Source of the DNA: Spirochaetales bacterium
Lineage (GTDB): Bacteria; Spirochaetota; Spirochaetia; UBA9216
Assembly (NCBI GenBank): GCA_016839055.1
Contig: JAEKNX010000003.1
Span: 1 to 64,000 of the forward strand
Direction: 5' to 3'
DNA length: 64,000 nucleotides
The notes beneath the pieces were generated by a model. It saw only the letters and a program-made list of their open reading frames with translations, ran no database searches and was not told where the DNA came from. The position numbers and the translations under genes were made by a program. Numbering within the stretch: the first letter of the stretch is position 1; each line of letters begins with the position of its first letter. Of this stretch, positions 43,169 to 51,713 are shown piece after piece.

Positions 43169-44305
43169 ATGACACCAAAAGAACGGGTACTTACAGCCCT
43201 ATCACATAAAGAGCCGGATCGCGTTCCTATAGATGTATGGGGTTCAGCCAGCCGTATCTGTAATCAGCTCTATTTCGCTATTGCCGAAGATCAGGGATGG
43301 AAAGAACTCGGTCCAGTCGTAAAGGTCAGCCGGTCAGGAGACTATGCCGACGACAGGGTTTCAGAGCTCATCGGCAGTGATTTTCGTCATATAAATATCA
43401 ACAAGCCGGAGAATTTCAAACCTTACAAAAATGATCAAGGATTGTCCATGAGTGAATGGGGCTGGGGCTCCAGTGTGATTGCCGGGTCTTCTCATGTCTC
43501 TTATAATCCTCTTGCAGATGCCGAAGATTCCGATATTGAGAAACACAACTGGCCTGAGGGAGATGATCCCGGCAGACGCAGAGGACTTATGGATATTGTT
43601 AAACCAATCCATGAAGAAAACAAATACTATATATCTGCCACAGCCGGTGTTTCAGGAATGATGCTCGATATGGGGCCGTATCTCAGAGGCTTCGATCAAT
43701 TTTTAATGGACCTCTATATAAATGAATCATTCTCCCACAAACTCATAGGCAAGATGGCTGATGTAATCATCCAGATATATACTTCCTATCTGCAGGAAGT
43801 AGGGCCGATGATCGACTGTATCGAATTCTCAAGCGATCACGGCATGCAGGACCGTCCGCTGGTGGCTCCTGAAATCTACCGCAAGTTTTTCAAAGATCAA
43901 TACGCCAGGGTCTTTCGTGAGGTTAAGAAAGCCGCGCCCAACGCAAAAATATTCATGCATTCCTGCGGCTCAGTAAGAGATCTTATACCGGATTTCATTG
44001 ATATGGGAGTCGATATTTTGAACTCGCTCCAGCCGAAGGCCACCGGAATGGATTCATTTGAGTTAAAGAATGAATTCGGAACCGAAATAGTCTTCCACGG
44101 TGGCCTGGATCTTCAGGGCGGTATCACAGGCACACGGGAAGAGGCTATTATCGAGGCAAAAACACGCATTGATGCCTTTGCTCCAAACGGCGGCTTCATC
44201 TTTGCACCGTCCAACCACTTCATGGAAGATGTCAGCCTGGAAAATTTCTACGCAGTTTACGACACCGCTCTTACTTATGGAAAATATCCGCTGAAAACAA
44301 AATAA
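43169..44305 (+). CDS. uroporphyrinogen decarboxylase (UroD/MtaA)-family protein
   Basis: A 378-residue TIM-barrel protein of the UroD superfamily: MTPKERVLTALSHKEPDRVP at the start and FMHSCGSVRDLIPDFIDMGV in the C-terminal half. The H-x-C in the latter is the zinc-ligand pattern of MtaA/CmuA-type methyltransferases rather than of true haem UroD. No haem genes are near. It is divergent from the DeoR gene and probably part of the same regulon. Similar proteins are often found with sugar transporters in spirochaetes, where their role is unknown. A true decarboxylase is unlikely. Confidence 0.85.
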   Translation: MTPKERVLTALSHKEPDRVPIDVWGSASRICNQLYFAIAEDQGWKELGPVVKVSRSGDYADDRVSELIGSDFRHININKPENFKPYKNDQGLSMSEWGWGSSVIAGSSHVSYNPLADAEDSDIEKHNWPEGDDPGRRRGLMDIVKPIHEENKYYISATAGVSGMMLDMGPYLRGFDQFLMDLYINESFSHKLIGKMADVIIQIYTSYLQEVGPMIDCIEFSSDHGMQDRPLVAPEIYRKFFKDQYARVFREVKKAAPNAKIFMHSCGSVRDLIPDFIDMGVDILNSLQPKATGMDSFELKNEFGTEIVFHGGLDLQGGITGTREEAIIEAKTRIDAFAPNGGFIFAPSNHFMEDVSLENFYAVYDTALTYGKYPLKTK

Positions 44306-44320
44306 AACAAAATATAAATC

Positions 44321-44361
44321 AAAAGAGGCTGTTTGATTATGTCAATCAAACAGCCTCTTTT
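44321..44361 (+). terminator. terminator of the UroD-like gene
   Basis: A perfect 18-base stem (44321-44338 with 44344-44361; core GAGGCTGTTTGATT) and five-base loop, ending in four T. It lies 15 bases after the stop codon. Confidence 0.85.
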
Positions 44362-44394
44362 AAATTCTGGTTAAGAGGATAAAATCATTTACAC

Positions 44395-44429
44395 AAAAAA
44401 AGGTCAGTTCAACTCTAGTTGAACTGACC
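44395..44429 (-). terminator. terminator of transporter operon 2
   Basis: GGTCAGTTCAACT and AGTTGAACTGACC (44402-44429) form a perfect stem, followed by a run of seven U on the minus strand (44401-44395). It lies 12 bases after the AllA-like stop, back to back with the UroD-like terminator. Confidence 0.85.
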
Positions 44430-44440
44430 CATATTATCGC

Positions 44441-44962
44441 TTAAAGCTCTATTCCGACAGGCTCAGGAAGGGTGAAGTATTTTACTTTTGAATCATCAAC
44501 GGTATAAACGCCGCCTGAGGATTTCATTATATCGTTTCTAAGCCCCATTGCAAAACAAGCCGTTTCAGTCAGCGCATACGGAGTCCAGTGCCAGACATTC
44601 TCTTTAATAACAACACCGTCGCCGTTTTCAAGATAAAATGCTTTTAAAGTACTGAGATCAGTCTCATTTGTATCAGCATTATTCAGCGCTACGAACTGCA
44701 CCGAAGGCCTGCCGTCAACCGAAAGATAAATTCGAAGCGACTCAGTCAGAAGGTCCATCATCTCCATCTTAATTGGAATCCTCTTAACCTCAAGAAATCC
44801 GAGAAGGCCGTTGCCGGCAAAGTTTGAAAGGTCTGCCATATTATCCCAAAAAATAAGCTGATCATTTTCAACATCCATCGGCCGCTCGGGTTTTCTTACA
44901 GCCCAGCCGTAAGCATCAAAATTATTATCACTGAGTTTTTCTGTTTTAACTAATTTCATCAA
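44441..44962 (-). CDS. ureidoglycolate-lyase (AllA)-fold protein, paralogue 2
   Basis: A 173-residue protein of the ureidoglycolate lyase superfamily. It has NNFDAYGWAVRKPE at the start, SLRIYLSVDGRPSVQFVALN in the middle, and DLSTLKAFYLENGDGVVIKE running into NVWHWTPYAL, a close match to the AllA pattern DLSTLRAF..NGEQGV..NVWH. It is the last gene of transporter operon 2. It is clearly related to the 36020-36541 protein. With no allantoin genes in sight, a role in carbohydrate metabolism is more likely. The two paralogues may process two forms of one substrate. AGGAG lies just before the ATG. Confidence 0.83.
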   Translation of the reverse strand: MMKLVKTEKLSDNNFDAYGWAVRKPERPMDVENDQLIFWDNMADLSNFAGNGLLGFLEVKRIPIKMEMMDLLTESLRIYLSVDGRPSVQFVALNNADTNETDLSTLKAFYLENGDGVVIKENVWHWTPYALTETACFAMGLRNDIMKSSGGVYTVDDSKVKYFTLPEPVGIEL

Positions 44963-44975
44963 AGTCTCCTTTTAT

Positions 44976-45965
44976 TTATCTTTTCTTTTTATTCAAACCA
45001 TCTATATACACTGATATAATAATCAGACTGCCAATAATAATATTTAAGATATGCGGATTAACACCTAATAAATTACCTCCGTTTCCAATTGTGGCGATAA
45101 GTATCGCACCGAGAAGAGTACCTATGATTGTACCCTCTCCTCCAGCCAAACTTCCGCCTCCGACAACAACAGCTGCTATGACCTGCAATTCATAACCATT
45201 ACCCGCCATCGGCAATCCTGTAGCAAGCCTGCCCGCAGTCAGAACTCCCGAGAAAGATGCTAGCGCTGAAACAAGCATATATACAAGATAGGTATTCTTC
45301 CTGATGTTTATTCCGCTCAGTCTTGCACATTCAGTATTACATCCGATTGCAAAAATATTTCTCCCTAACCGTGTATATTTGACAACGAAAGAAGCTATTA
45401 TTGCTACGAGGATCCATATTATAGTCAATGTAGGTATGTAAAAATATGTATCAGCGGCAAATCTAATAAAGCTTTTAGGCAGGGGCGAAATATAGCTGGC
45501 ATTTGAGATCAACATTACAATCGCCCGCACAATATACATCATACCTAAAGTGGCAATAAAGGGCGTAACCTTTAAATCATTTATAATAACCCCATTAACC
45601 AGACCGACGACAATTCCAACAGCAATAGCTGCTAATATTGCCAGAGGGATTGGATACCCATCCCGCATTATCATCGAACCTATTATTCCGCCTAAAGCCA
45701 ATACCGAACCTACAGACAAGTCCATGCCTGAGGAAATTATGACAAAGGTCATTCCCACCGCTATTATTCCAACGATAGACGTTTGCCTGGCGAGATTCGC
45801 AAGATTATTTATACTCAAAAATTTATCTGTGGTAATAGTTAAAAAAGCAAAAAATACAACAAGTATAATTGCCAACACCCCGATTGTGGGTGAAGAAATT
45901 TTTGTTTTTTTCAATAGTTTAGATATTTTATTCCCTGCAGATTTTTCTCTATTCAATAAAACCAT
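44976..45965 (-). CDS. ribose-type ABC transporter permease (operon 2)
   Basis: A 329-residue RbsC-like permease. The marks are SSGMDLSVGSVLALGGIIGS and the late NGYELQVIAAVVVGGGSLAG, and it has eight or more hydrophobic helices. The N-terminal ~30 residues are basic and cytoplasmic. This is the only permease of operon 2, so it should act as a homodimer, unlike the two-permease operon 1. It follows the ATPase gene after 27 bases. Confidence 0.92.
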   Translation of the reverse strand: MVLLNREKSAGNKISKLLKKTKISSPTIGVLAIILVVFFAFLTITTDKFLSINNLANLARQTSIVGIIAVGMTFVIISSGMDLSVGSVLALGGIIGSMIMRDGYPIPLAILAAIAVGIVVGLVNGVIINDLKVTPFIATLGMMYIVRAIVMLISNASYISPLPKSFIRFAADTYFYIPTLTIIWILVAIIASFVVKYTRLGRNIFAIGCNTECARLSGINIRKNTYLVYMLVSALASFSGVLTAGRLATGLPMAGNGYELQVIAAVVVGGGSLAGGEGTIIGTLLGAILIATIGNGGNLLGVNPHILNIIIGSLIIISVYIDGLNKKKR

Positions 45966-45992
45966 TTTCTTTCCTCAATAATATAATTTTTA

Positions 45993-47495
45993 TCACTTTG
46001 CACCTGATGCCAAATTCAGAAATTTCTCTTCTCCATATTCCTTCTTCGGTATGCAATCTATGCATTCACCTTCATAAAACACCATCGCTCTGTCGGTGAG
46101 TCCGATAATTTCAGGAAGATAAGAAGAAACAAGGATAACAGAATTGCCCTCTTCAAGAATTTGTTCAATTATTTTATAGATCTCATGCCTTGCACCGACA
46201 TCAACACCAACGGTAGGTTCATCAAAAATGAAGATCTCGCTGTTACCGCAGAGCCATTTTGCAAAAACAACCTTTTGCTGGTTACCGCCGCTCAGATTCT
46301 TCACTCTCTGCTTTGCCGAGGGTGTTTTTATTCGAAGTTTTTCAATATATTCCCTGGCATTTCGATGCTCCTTACCAATATCTATGATTCCAGCCGTCGT
46401 CAATTTTTCATAAGAAGCCAGATTTATATTCGTAGCCACATCAAGTAATATTGCAAGCCCGTCATTTTTTCTATCCTCAGGCAGAAAACAAATTTTGTTC
46501 CTGATTCCATCCATAGGTGATTTTATGTTTACTTTCTTTTTATTAATAATTATTTCACCCGAATCATATGTTTCACCACCGAAGATACTTTTGGCAACAC
46601 TCTCCATTCCGGAGCCGACCAGGCCGTAGAAGCCGAGGGCTTCTCCTTTGCGCACATGAAGACTAATGTCGTTAAATGAATTTTCTCTGGTTAAATTATT
46701 TACCTCCAGGAACTTATCTCCGAGAGGGCGTTCTTTAATATGATAAAGTTCATCAACTGAGCTGCCTACCATCATTGAGACAATAGATTTGTGATCTGTC
46801 TCCGACACAGGAAGCCTATTGACTGTCTCGCCGTCTTTTAGCACTGTTACGACATCACAAATTGTGAAAATTTCTTCCATGCGATGTGAAATATATATTA
46901 TACCAACATTTTTTTCTTTTAATTTTCTAATTAATGTAAATATCTGTTCAGTTTCTTCTTTAGTAATAAGAGCAGTAGGTTCATCAAATATAATAACTTT
47001 ACTTTCCTGATGAATAATTTTTGCAATCAAAATCATTGCCTGTTCGGCAGTAGATAATCTATCTACGGGGGATTTGGGGTCTATATCCAAATCTAAATCA
47101 TGTAAAACCTTTTCAGTTACTTTATATATTTTTTTCCAGTCGACAGCTCCCCATTTATTTAACGGAATCTCTCCGAGGAAGAAGTTTTCACCAACTGTAA
47201 GCTTCTCTGCAAGATTAATATCCTGATATACAGCGGCGAGACCATGCATTCCAGCTTGAATCGGGTTCTTTATCTCGACTTTTTCGCCTTCAATATAGAT
47301 ATCTCCTTCATCAAAAGTGCCGTGAGCCCCCATCAGTATCTTAATTAGAGTAGATTTGCCGGCACCGTTTTCTCCTACAAGGCCATGTACCTCACCTTTA
47401 TTAATAACAAGATCCACTCCTTTCAAGGCTTTTACCCCAGGAAATGATTTATGGATATTACTCATCTTCACAATAATTTTTTCATTCTCATCCAT
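45993..47495 (-). CDS. ribose-type ABC transporter ATPase (RbsA-like, operon 2)
   Basis: A 500-residue double-NBD ATPase. NBD1 has Walker A GENGAGKSTLIKIL, signature LSTAEQAM and Walker B VIIFDEPTA. NBD2 has a degenerate Walker A, GLVGSGMES, without the lysine, but keeps LSGGNQQKVVFAKWL and IFIFDEPTVGVDVGA. This asymmetry is normal in RbsA/MglA-type proteins. It follows the binding-protein gene after a hairpin. Confidence 0.93.
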   Translation of the reverse strand: MDENEKIIVKMSNIHKSFPGVKALKGVDLVINKGEVHGLVGENGAGKSTLIKILMGAHGTFDEGDIYIEGEKVEIKNPIQAGMHGLAAVYQDINLAEKLTVGENFFLGEIPLNKWGAVDWKKIYKVTEKVLHDLDLDIDPKSPVDRLSTAEQAMILIAKIIHQESKVIIFDEPTALITKEETEQIFTLIRKLKEKNVGIIYISHRMEEIFTICDVVTVLKDGETVNRLPVSETDHKSIVSMMVGSSVDELYHIKERPLGDKFLEVNNLTRENSFNDISLHVRKGEALGFYGLVGSGMESVAKSIFGGETYDSGEIIINKKKVNIKSPMDGIRNKICFLPEDRKNDGLAILLDVATNINLASYEKLTTAGIIDIGKEHRNAREYIEKLRIKTPSAKQRVKNLSGGNQQKVVFAKWLCGNSEIFIFDEPTVGVDVGARHEIYKIIEQILEEGNSVILVSSYLPEIIGLTDRAMVFYEGECIDCIPKKEYGEEKFLNLASGAK

Positions 47496-47523
47496 GAAGT
47501 CACCTTTATAGTTCTATAATTTT

Positions 47524-47562
47524 AAAAATCTGCTCAAAATAAAATATTTGGAGCAGATTTTT
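47524..47562 (-). terminator. intra-operon hairpin after binding-protein gene (operon 2)
   Basis: AAAAATCTGCTC pairs perfectly with GAGCAGATTTTT around a 15-base loop. It lies 30 bases after the binding-protein stop and before the ATPase gene, the same place as the hairpin of operon 1. It probably lowers downstream expression relative to the binding protein. Confidence 0.75.
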
Positions 47563-47591
47563 ATGTTACTTGAATTCTTATTGTAAGATTC

Positions 47592-48608
47592 TTATAATTC
47601 TTTCAAAGTAGGATCGAGGAATTCAGCAGCTTCGCGGGTTCCAATATCTTCTTTAGTAAAAATTACTGTCGGCATAAGATTATCTTTCTTAACAGGCTTG
47701 CCTTCCAAGATATTCAATGCGGCTTCCATACAGTTATAACCGATTCCAAAAGGATCCTGAAGAATCAGTCCTTTCAGCTGGCCTTCCTTTAAACCGGAAA
47801 TAGCTTCGGGGCTTGAATCCCAGCCGAGAAGAACAATGTCGTCAGATACGTTCTGTTCATCAAAAACCCTGATTGCAGCGGGGAGTGTTGGGCCGGCATC
47901 CAGATAAATACAAGCAAGGTCATCACCATAAGCGGACATCTGGTCCTGAGTCAGAGAAATTTCCTTCATCGGATCGCAATCACTGTATACCCAGTCAATA
48001 AACTCAAAATCAGGGGCAAGTTCCAGAACTTTATCCTGAAATCCATTACATCTGTTCTGAAGAGAGATAAGGCCTGCAAGTGCTGAATGTACTGCTACCT
48101 TTCCCTCAAGAGGAATATTATTCTCTTTGCAGTAATTAACAAAGAATTCACCGGCCATTTCTCCCCCGCCATAGTCATAGGAAAGGAATTCTGCTTCATA
48201 CGCGTCGGTCCACTGCTTTACTGAATCACCGCACATAATTGTCGGTATTCCGGCCACGTCGGCTTTATCTACTATTGTAGACATTGTTTCAGGGTTGATA
48301 AGAGCCATTACAATAGCATCTGGATCGGAAACTATTACATTTTCAAGTATGCCCAATCCTTCTTCAACTGCAGCATCATCTTTTGCAGCATAAAGTGTTG
48401 CGTTTATTTTATCCGGATGTTCCTTCGCATAATTCATCCCGCCGATTCTAACATGTTCCCAGAAGGGTTGCGCCTGTGATTTTAGTACGTAAGCAATCTC
48501 ATAAGGCGCTGCTTCACCTGTGTCAGCGTCCTGCTGGCCGCCGGCGAATACTGGAAGTGCAGCAAGAACCGCCAGCACAACTAAAAGACTAAGAATTTTC
48601 TTTTTCAT
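47592..48608 (-). CDS. ribose-type ABC transporter substrate-binding protein (operon 2)
   Basis: A 338-residue RbsB-like binding protein with the signal peptide MKKKILSLLVVLAVLAALPV and mature start FAGGQQDADTG. The two-lobe pattern is visible in EIAYVLKSQAQPFWEHVRIG, the SDPDAIVMALINPETMSTIV strand, and DIVLLGWDSSPEAISGLKEG. It is only distantly like the operon-1 binding protein, so the ligands may differ. It is first in operon 2, behind a promoter with the common operator. Confidence 0.93.
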   Translation of the reverse strand: MKKKILSLLVVLAVLAALPVFAGGQQDADTGEAAPYEIAYVLKSQAQPFWEHVRIGGMNYAKEHPDKINATLYAAKDDAAVEEGLGILENVIVSDPDAIVMALINPETMSTIVDKADVAGIPTIMCGDSVKQWTDAYEAEFLSYDYGGGEMAGEFFVNYCKENNIPLEGKVAVHSALAGLISLQNRCNGFQDKVLELAPDFEFIDWVYSDCDPMKEISLTQDQMSAYGDDLACIYLDAGPTLPAAIRVFDEQNVSDDIVLLGWDSSPEAISGLKEGQLKGLILQDPFGIGYNCMEAALNILEGKPVKKDNLMPTVIFTKEDIGTREAAEFLDPTLKEL

Positions 48609-48746
48609 TCAATTCTCCTTTTATATTTTACCGGAATAAGCCGGATTTATCACAAAAAATACATTAAATACGGGATACTAATCCTTACAATTTTGATAAT
48701 ATATCTATATCCCAATTTTGTTCCATAATTAAAATTTTATTACATG

Positions 48747-48795
48747 ATTATGCATCCATGCTATCCTTTTGTCAAGTTTTATTTTCGTTTTGATA
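48747..48795 (-). promoter_or_regulatory. promoter and predicted DeoR operator of transporter operon 2
   Basis: TTGACA (48775-48770), 17 bases, CATAAT (48752-48747). The 20 bases upstream of the -35 read TATCAAAACGAAAATAAAAC and align without gaps to the adh promoter element TTTCGAAACGATAATATAAC. The leader to the ATG is about 130 nt. Confidence 0.75.
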
Positions 48796-48880
48796 GTATA
48801 TAATGTTTTAATTTTTCTTTTAGTAATTATGATGATTTATGTAAAGTATTGTTTGCTGCTTTACTTTTTCAAACAAAAAC

Positions 48881-48910
48881 AAAAAAACCGCCCCACTTTA
48901 ATGAGACGGC
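48881..48910 (-). terminator. terminator downstream of the iron alcohol dehydrogenase
   Basis: GCCGTCTCA pairs with TGGGGCGGT (with three G-U pairs), followed by a run of U (48887-48881) on the minus strand. It is about 130 bases beyond the dehydrogenase stop. The remaining bases between here and 48796 show no further feature. Confidence 0.7.
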
Positions 48911-49042
48911 CTTAAAAAATATCGAATAATCGGAGGAAATTTCAGATGTAAATTAGCATTCTTAGCTACTTACAATGCAGTAGGTATTTACTGAAAAATT
49001 GCTGAAAATACCCCAAAGCTTCTATCATCTCATCAGTAAAAA

Positions 49043-50209
49043 CTAATTACACAAATTCAGAATAGCGAGCATCATATTTTTCGTGTATGAGGTTGTTCCC
49101 CAATGTTCAGCTGTAACAAGAGTATCATCCGCCATCTCGCTGAGCTTGTCAGTAGGAATACCCGCTTCAACAAAGGTAGTCGGAACACCTATCTTCTTAA
49201 ACCAGGCGATTATAGCATCAATTCCTGCCTGTGCAGTTGCTTCAGATATATCTCCATCAATATCAAAAACATCTTTCGCGAATGCTGAATAGCGCTTAGT
49301 CCTGTCTTTCAAGTGAAACTTCATTATAGCTGGAATAGAAACAGACATTGCAGCACCATGAGGCGTATCGTAAAATGCCGAAAAAGTGTGCCCTATAATG
49401 TGAATTATTGCGTCAAATGCTCCGAGTCCGCAGGTATAAAACCCGTTCCAGGAGAATGTAGAAACCCACATCAGCGTTGCACGCGCATCGACATCCTTCG
49501 GGTCCTTCAGCAGTTTATCCATACAGTCTATTACGGTCTTAATCATTCCGGTTGCATAACGATCCTGCATCGGAGCCCATTTACTATTGTGATTGAGATA
49601 CCCCTCAAGCAGATGTGAAACTATATCAGCAGCCGCAATCGCAGTGTTCTGAATCGGTATCGAATATGTAAGTTCCGGATCCAGAATTGAAACCTTCGGA
49701 AACAGAAGAGGTGATCCAAAACCTTCCTTACGGTTGATTTCATCATTTGATACTACGGAAGTTGGATTCATTTCAGAGCTTGTTGCCGGAATGGTAAGAA
49801 CCGTCACTATCGGAAGAGCCTTATCAGCAGCCGCAACTCCGGTTACGAGATCCCAGATGTCGGCATCAGTAAATGCGCCGAGCGCCATTGCCTTGGCCGT
49901 ATCAATTACACTGCCGCCGCCTAGGGCAATCAGAAGATCAGGAGATTCCTTTTTTATAAGCGCAATACCTTCACGAATATGCTCAATCGTAGGGTTAGGT
50001 TTTACTCCGAAAAAAGGAACAACCTCAATGTCATCGGCTTTAAGGGGCGCCATTGCCTTGTCAAGCAAGCCTACTGACTTAATAAATGACTCATCATATG
50101 AAACGAGCATTACCTTGGACCCGAACGATGATGATATTTCACCCAAGCGGGAAACAGTGCCTTCTCCAAACACAATCTTTGTCGGGATATAGTATTCAAA
50201 TGGAAACAT
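49043..50209 (-). CDS. iron-containing alcohol dehydrogenase (butanol-dehydrogenase/YqhD-like)
   Basis: A 388-residue group III alcohol dehydrogenase. It begins MFPFEYYIPTKIVFGEGTVS, has the NAD(P) loop ALGGGSVIDTAKAMA, and shows the metal ligands in AAADIVSHLLEGYLNH, IIHIIGHTFSAFYDTPHGAA and related positions. The start is ATG 50207-50209 after AGGAGGACTT; an ATG 15 bases upstream belongs to the leader. Its promoter shares the element of the two transporter operons, so it is part of the same regulon. It probably reduces an aldehyde made from the imported sugar. Confidence 0.92.
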   Translation of the reverse strand: MFPFEYYIPTKIVFGEGTVSRLGEISSSFGSKVMLVSYDESFIKSVGLLDKAMAPLKADDIEVVPFFGVKPNPTIEHIREGIALIKKESPDLLIALGGGSVIDTAKAMALGAFTDADIWDLVTGVAAADKALPIVTVLTIPATSSEMNPTSVVSNDEINRKEGFGSPLLFPKVSILDPELTYSIPIQNTAIAAADIVSHLLEGYLNHNSKWAPMQDRYATGMIKTVIDCMDKLLKDPKDVDARATLMWVSTFSWNGFYTCGLGAFDAIIHIIGHTFSAFYDTPHGAAMSVSIPAIMKFHLKDRTKRYSAFAKDVFDIDGDISEATAQAGIDAIIAWFKKIGVPTTFVEAGIPTDKLSEMADDTLVTAEHWGTTSYTKNMMLAILNLCN

Positions 50210-50252
50210 AAGTCCTCCTATCATTGTATTATTCCGTAATTTTGTTGCCTTT

Positions 50253-50301
50253 ATTATGTTCTGATACTATCTATATGTCAAGTTATATTATCGTTTCGAA
50301 A
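50253..50301 (-). promoter_or_regulatory. promoter and predicted DeoR operator of the alcohol dehydrogenase gene
   Basis: TTGACA (50281-50276), 17 bases, CATAAT (50258-50253). Upstream of the -35 is TTTCGAAACGATAATATAAC (50301-50282), aligned in register with the transporter operon 2 promoter. Confidence 0.75.
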
Positions 50302-50320
50302 GTATTCAACATTTTTTCAA

Positions 50321-50336
50321 TTGTCGTTTCGCAATA
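50321..50336 (-). promoter_or_regulatory. second copy of the predicted DeoR operator
   Basis: TATTGCGAAACGACAA contains GCGAAACGACAA, the core of the operator at 50282-50301 (TCGAAACGATAA). The two cores are 33 bases apart, three turns of the helix, and so lie on the same face of the DNA. Confidence 0.6.
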
Positions 50337-50654
50337 AATAGTATTTCAGTAAGGTATTTGATTCCGAGTAAGATTTATCATCCAAATCAAATAGGTGACC
50401 CCATTCAGACAATAATTTACTTTAACACCTATCATTATTTCTTCAACTGTTTAATGGCGCCTGAATCAGCAGCTCGTGAATTATTATTGCAATTCGCTAA
50501 GTACCTTATGTAAGAAGTCTTTCGTAAACCTCAATGTGCCTTTATTATGAAGTTTTATGATATTAAAAAAATCATCAATTCTTAACAGCATTATACAAAA
50601 TCACTCGATAATGATATAATCAGCCCGTCATCACGCAAGGGAGTTGAGAAAACA
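50337..50654. other. non-coding stretch between adh promoter and SIMPL gene
   Basis: About 320 AT-rich bases with no supportable reading frame and no clear repeat. A plus-strand promoter for the SIMPL gene must lie here, but I could not choose one with confidence. Confidence 0.3.
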
Positions 50655-51371
50655 TTGAAAAAAAATAATATTATAGCAAGCACACTGATAATCGGCTTAT
50701 CAATAATCCTCGGGCTATCCTCCCTGGGTTTATTAGTTGGAAGCGCGGCGGTCAAATTTAAATCTCTTGATCGTACAGTTACGGTAAAGGGATTATCCGA
50801 ACAGGAACATAAGGCAGACATTGTCATATGGCCTATTCAGTTCACCGAGGCCGGGAACAATCTTACGGGTGTATATAATTCAATAGAAAAAAGCACCGGA
50901 CAGATAAAAACTTTCCTCCGGCAGAACGGAATCAAGGATGAGGAGATTACAGTTTCCCCTCCTTCGATAACCGATAAGCTAGCCAGTGAATGGAACGAAA
51001 ACTCAGATGCCGCTTTCCGTTACACATCAACCCAGAGCGTCACGGTCTACTCTGAAAATATTGAAAGTGTTCGATCTCTTATGAACCAGCTCGCTGAACT
51101 CGGTAAAGACGGCATTGTGTTCACGGGAAACAGCTATCAGATTGAATACCTCTTTAACCGGCTAAACGAGATAAAACCGGCCATGATTGAGGAGGCAACG
51201 ACTAATGCCAGAGAGGTTGCCGAGAAATTTGCAGCAGACTCAGACAGCAGACTCGGTAAGATAAAAAAGGCTGCTCAGGGCCAGTTCAGCATCTCCCCGC
51301 GGGACAATAACAATCCACACATCAAAAAAATCAGGGTTGTCTCAACAATTGAATATTATCTGTCAGACTGA
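50655..51371 (+). CDS. SIMPL (DUF541) domain protein
   Basis: A 238-residue protein with one N-terminal membrane or signal segment (IIASTLIIGLSIILGLSSLG, about residues 6-28) and the SIMPL/DUF541 domain after it: TVTVKGLSEQEHKADIVIWP at the start and the KIRVVSTIEYYL end. The domain occurs in periplasmic proteins of stress or unknown role and forms oligomers in relatives. The start is taken as TTG 50655-50657, with GGGAGTTGAG upstream; the spacing is long, so the exact start is uncertain. Monocistronic. Confidence 0.85.
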   Translation: MKKNNIIASTLIIGLSIILGLSSLGLLVGSAAVKFKSLDRTVTVKGLSEQEHKADIVIWPIQFTEAGNNLTGVYNSIEKSTGQIKTFLRQNGIKDEEITVSPPSITDKLASEWNENSDAAFRYTSTQSVTVYSENIESVRSLMNQLAELGKDGIVFTGNSYQIEYLFNRLNEIKPAMIEEATTNAREVAEKFAADSDSRLGKIKKAAQGQFSISPRDNNNPHIKKIRVVSTIEYYLSD

Positions 51372-51383
51372 AATAATATAGAA

Positions 51384-51713
51384 ATGATGTACCAGATAGT
51401 TTTTTTTGTACCAAAAACACATTCGGAAGTTGTTAAGAATGCCCTTTTCGAGGCAGGAGCGGGCGCGTTTAATAACTATGAGCACTGCAGCTGGGAGACC
51501 GAAGGAACAGGACAGTTCAGACCGCTTGAGGGAAGCGCTGCCTTTATCGGAGAAAAAGGAAAACTCGAAAGGCTGCCCGAGCTGAGGGTTGAGATGCTCT
51601 GCACCGATGAAAAGATTGACGGGGCAATAAAGGCCCTCCTCGCCGCCCACCCCTATGAGGAGCCGGCATACTATGCGGTAGAGACGAGGATAATTACCGC
51701 TCCGGATTCGTAG
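51384..51713 (+). CDS. YqfO/Nif3-like insert-domain protein (PII/CutA-like fold)
   Basis: A 109-residue protein equal to the stand-alone insert domain of the Nif3/YqfO family. It begins MMYQIVFFVPKTHSEVVKNA, with AGAGAFNNYEHCSWETEGTG in the middle and the family motif HPYEEPAYYAVE near the end. The fold is PII/CutA-like and the function unknown. It follows the SIMPL gene after 12 bases and may be co-transcribed. Its end overlaps the convergent YkgJ-like gene by 20 bases. Family call firm. Confidence 0.88.
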   Translation: MMYQIVFFVPKTHSEVVKNALFEAGAGAFNNYEHCSWETEGTGQFRPLEGSAAFIGEKGKLERLPELRVEMLCTDEKIDGAIKALLAAHPYEEPAYYAVETRIITAPDS

